The notes below the pieces were generated by a model. The model had not been told where the DNA came from. It saw nothing but the letters and a program-made list of their open reading frames with translations, and did no database searches. Of a stretch of DNA of 6,897 bases, positions 5,502 to 6,897 are shown one piece after another; position 1 is the stretch's first letter, and each line of letters begins with the position of its first letter. A program made the translations under genes and the position numbers. Location: the NCBI GenBank assembly GCA_014523495.1, contig JAATVM010000120.1, positions 1 to 6,897 on the forward strand, written 5' to 3'. Origin of the DNA: Nitrososphaerales archaeon TH1920 (GTDB lineage: Archaea; Thermoproteota; Nitrososphaeria; Nitrososphaerales; Nitrososphaeraceae).

Positions 5502-5907
5502 AAAACTTTATTTTTACTTCTTTCAAGTTATCATCCACCAATATATAGGCTCTAAATATTGATTCAGATAGTTCGTATATGAGCCATATTACCGGATTAA
5601 TTCGCATGTAAGTCAAATCGGTCGCTGAAGGTTTTGAACCTTCTAAATGGGAATGGTAGATTCCTATTAAATTCAGTTGTTCTTTAGATGCCCATTGATA
5701 AACTTTCATGAGTTCATCGGGATCTATATTAAAGGAATATTCCGAATTCGCTATGTTGTTCATTTCTTTTAATATTTTGACCCGGTATTCCCTATCGACT
5801 ATATCTCCTAAGAGAAGAGAACATGACTCATTAGGGAGGTTTTTTCTAGTGGAACGTATTAAGGAATTGACTTGGTTTTCAGTAACTAGTAATGTTATTT
5901 CAGTCAT
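5491..5907 (-). CDS. JAMM/MPN+ domain metalloprotease
   Basis: A 138-residue, single-domain protein of the Mov34/MPN/PAD-1 family; archaeal members include zinc isopeptidases that remove ubiquitin-like SAMP proteins. The motif residues are E27 (PNESCSLLLG), H85 and H87 (IYHSH), S94 and D97 (SATD), so zinc-binding and catalytic residues are all present and activity is plausible. Two departures from the consensus HxH-x7-SxxD: only six residues separate H87 from S94 (LEGSKP), and the usual proline after HSH is leucine. The fold is otherwise complete from a beta strand at 3-8 to the last strands (120-135). No ubiquitin-like, E1-like or sulfur-carrier gene is nearby to name its substrate. Its 3' end overlaps the end of aspS by 11 bp in opposite orientation. 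ATG start at 5907. Confidence 0.88.
   Translation of the reverse strand: MTEITLLVTENQVNSLIRSTRKNLPNESCSLLLGDIVDREYRVKILKEMNNIANSEYSFNIDPDELMKVYQWASKEQLNLIGIYHSHLEGSKPSATDLTYMRINPVIWLIYELSESIFRAYILVDDNLKEVKIKFSTG
5508..5523 (+). terminator. T-rich candidate terminator of the NusA-like/aspS unit
   Basis: Starting seven bases after the aspS stop, the plus strand reads a T-rich tract (ttta, ttttt, then ttcttt) consistent with archaeal U-tract termination. It lies inside the 3' end of the opposing JAMM gene, so the two mRNAs would be complementary at their 3' ends. Confidence 0.4.
5627..5643. repeat. 7-bp perfect inverted repeat inside the JAMM active-site codons
   Basis: The arms gaaggtt (5627-5633) and aaccttc (5637-5643) are exact reverse complements with a 3-base loop. 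The repeat covers the codons for the E89-P93 loop and the start of S94, the part of the JAMM motif that is one residue short. It may be a chance product of the codons used. Confidence 0.45.
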
Positions 5908-5948
5908 CTATTGATCAATTTTTCCACACAAATATTGACATCGCTGTT

Positions 5949-5959
5949 CATATATATGA
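5949..5959 (-). promoter_or_regulatory. Candidate TATA box for the JAMM gene
   Basis: The element tcatatatatg on the minus strand is centred about 47 bases before the JAMM ATG, giving a predicted start near 5928 and a leader of about 21 bases. It suggests the JAMM gene has its own promoter rather than relying only on read-through from the cupredoxin gene 107 bp upstream, after which no clear T-tract is seen. Confidence 0.35.
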
Positions 5960-6014
5960 CTTGATATTATATTTATTTGGTAACGTATTTTGGTTTGTCA
6001 GCTTTAGGTCCAGT

Positions 6015-6818
6015 TTAGCCTACTGTTATCTTTCCTTTCATATGAGGATGTAAGGTGCAGAAATAATCATATTGCGCATCCTTAAGGTTCATGGCATCAA
6101 GAATGTAAGTGGCGTTTGGTTTAATAGTTTTAGAATCAAATGTTTTACCATCGTCAATTAAACTTGTTACGGTATGAGGAACATTGTCATTATTGGTCCA
6201 TTCTATTCCTCCTTCCTTTGGAACTTTTATATTAACTGGTTCAAAACTGGGATTTCCTTGTGCAGAAGAACCGGGAAGAATAGTAGATTTTACGAGATTC
6301 GTAATATTTCTAACTGAAGAGGTTTCATTCTGTTTTGCTTCTGCGCTATCGATGTTTTCTTGTTGAGCTTTTGGCGTAACTAATCCAAATACATAAAATG
6401 TAGATGCACCAACTACTGCCGCAATAACGAATATTACTGCTATAGCCTTAAAGTAAGGCGTCCTTTTGTACGACGCAACAGTAAGTACTGTAGCGGGTAT
6501 TGAAATTACTAACATGAGTCCAATATAAGCAAAGATACTTGGTATTCTAGTGCTAATAGTAATCGCAGCGGCAAGTCCAAAGGTAACCAGGAAACCTAAC
6601 GTAATAAAAGTCGCAGATTTAGCTCTTGCCGAAGTTGGAAATCCATCTTTGAAGATTCCAGCAGCCAGGAAGATCAATCCAATAAACATTGTAAGAAGGC
6701 TAACGGCATGCATTCCTTCTGTAAATGTATGAGCAATTCCAGAAAGTGAGACACCGACTCCTACAATACCAATAGATGTGAGTCCTATACCTGGAGTTAT
6801 AAGATCCCAATCAGTCAT
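6015..6818 (-). CDS. Five-helix membrane protein with C-terminal cupredoxin (blue copper) domain
   Basis: A 267-residue protein. Five hydrophobic helices are visible at about 9-29, 37-56, 70-89, 94-115 and 124-146. Positive charges cluster in the second and fourth loops (K57, R65, K67; K118, R119), which puts the N-terminus inside and the C-terminus outside. A polar linker (about 148-190) with possible glycosylation sites N164-E-T and N171-I-T leads to a plastocyanin/amicyanin-like domain (about 191-267). Type 1 copper ligands are complete: H215 (VPHTV), C254, H257 and M260 in FCTLHPHMKG. It is probably an electron carrier tethered to the outer face of the membrane, in keeping with the copper-based electron transport of ammonia-oxidising archaea; its partner is unknown. 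ATG start at 6818, a few bases after the predicted transcript start. The five-helix part matches no enzyme I recognise. Confidence 0.9.
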   Translation of the reverse strand: MTDWDLITPGIGLTSIGIVGVGVSLSGIAHTFTEGMHAVSLLTMFIGLIFLAAGIFKDGFPTSARAKSATFITLGFLVTFGLAAAITISTRIPSIFAYIGLMLVISIPATVLTVASYKRTPYFKAIAVIFVIAAVVGASTFYVFGLVTPKAQQENIDSAEAKQNETSSVRNITNLVKSTILPGSSAQGNPSFEPVNIKVPKEGGIEWTNNDNVPHTVTSLIDDGKTFDSKTIKPNATYILDAMNLKDAQYDYFCTLHPHMKGKITVG

Positions 6819-6843
6819 TCTTCAGTACGTGAACTCAAGCTCA

Positions 6844-6856
6844 CATAATTAATCTT
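6844..6856 (-). promoter_or_regulatory. Candidate TATA box for the cupredoxin gene
   Basis: On the minus strand aagattaattatg is centred about 32 bases before the ATG, predicting a transcript start near 6824 and a very short leader. A heptamer TGAGCTT (minus strand) occurs on each side of it, at 6868-6874 and 6837-6843. Confidence 0.4.
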
Positions 6857-6897
6857 TTCTTGGAATGAAGCTCAATTATTCATAAATTTCTAAGATA

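Noticed and set aside
5627..5643. tRNA T-arm-like hairpin (ggttttgaacc)
   Set aside because: The loop is too short, there is no acceptor, D or anticodon arm around it, and it lies within the JAMM active-site codons.
5708..5914. 68-codon plus-strand frame over the JAMM gene
   Set aside because: Antisense to a gene with a complete zinc motif; no promoter or recognisable product.
6184..6732. Two 60-codon plus-strand frames opposite the cupredoxin gene
   Set aside because: Both are mirror frames of the copper domain, linker and membrane helices; no recognisable protein.
1..6897. CRISPR array, insertion sequence, integrase, toxin-antitoxin or defence island
   Set aside because: No regularly spaced repeats, transposase-like frames or paired terminal repeats seen on either strand; the genes are housekeeping or single-function proteins.

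Overview
The window looks like chromosomal DNA from an AT-rich ammonia-oxidising archaeon (Nitrososphaerota/Thaumarchaeota). Three things suggest this: (i) archaeal-only enzyme types, namely a bifunctional fructose-1,6-bisphosphate aldolase/phosphatase, a short (224 aa) triosephosphate isomerase, an archaeal-type aspartyl-tRNA synthetase and an archaeal NusA-like KH protein; (ii) a membrane-anchored blue-copper protein of the kind abundant in ammonia oxidisers; (iii) TATA-like boxes about 26 bases from the likely transcript starts, with almost no Shine-Dalgarno sequences. The lineage assignment is inference; no rRNA or tRNA gene is present.

Layout. 1-425: AT-rich DNA without a convincing complete gene; a possible gene runs off the left edge on the minus strand, and a perfect 9-bp inverted repeat lies at 264-294. 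429-689 (+): small winged-helix DNA-binding protein. 726-2498 (-): two-gene gluconeogenic unit, FBP aldolase/phosphatase then triosephosphate isomerase 9 bp downstream. 2628-3575 (-): oligopeptide/dipeptide-type ABC ATPase with a four-cysteine C-terminal tail and no permease or binding protein nearby. 3576-3691: divergent promoter region. 3692-5501 (+): NusA-like KH protein followed by aspartyl-tRNA synthetase. 5491-5907 (-): JAMM/MPN+ metalloprotease, overlapping the aspS end tail-to-tail by 11 bp. 6015-6818 (-): five-helix membrane protein with a C-terminal cupredoxin domain facing outward.

How the genes work together. Triosephosphate isomerase equilibrates GAP and DHAP; the aldolase/phosphatase condenses them and dephosphorylates the product to fructose 6-phosphate, so the pair forms the committed part of gluconeogenesis for an autotroph. 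The NusA-like and aspS genes form an information-processing pair. The ABC ATPase, JAMM protein, cupredoxin and winged-helix protein look like separate transcription units.

I found no CRISPR array, insertion sequence, integrase, toxin-antitoxin or defence cassette. This is mostly ordinary core genome. The points most worth checking are a one-residue-short JAMM active-site loop, non-standard residues at the AspRS tRNA-discrimination positions, the orphan Fe-S-type ABC ATPase, and the inverted repeat in the 425-base leader region.
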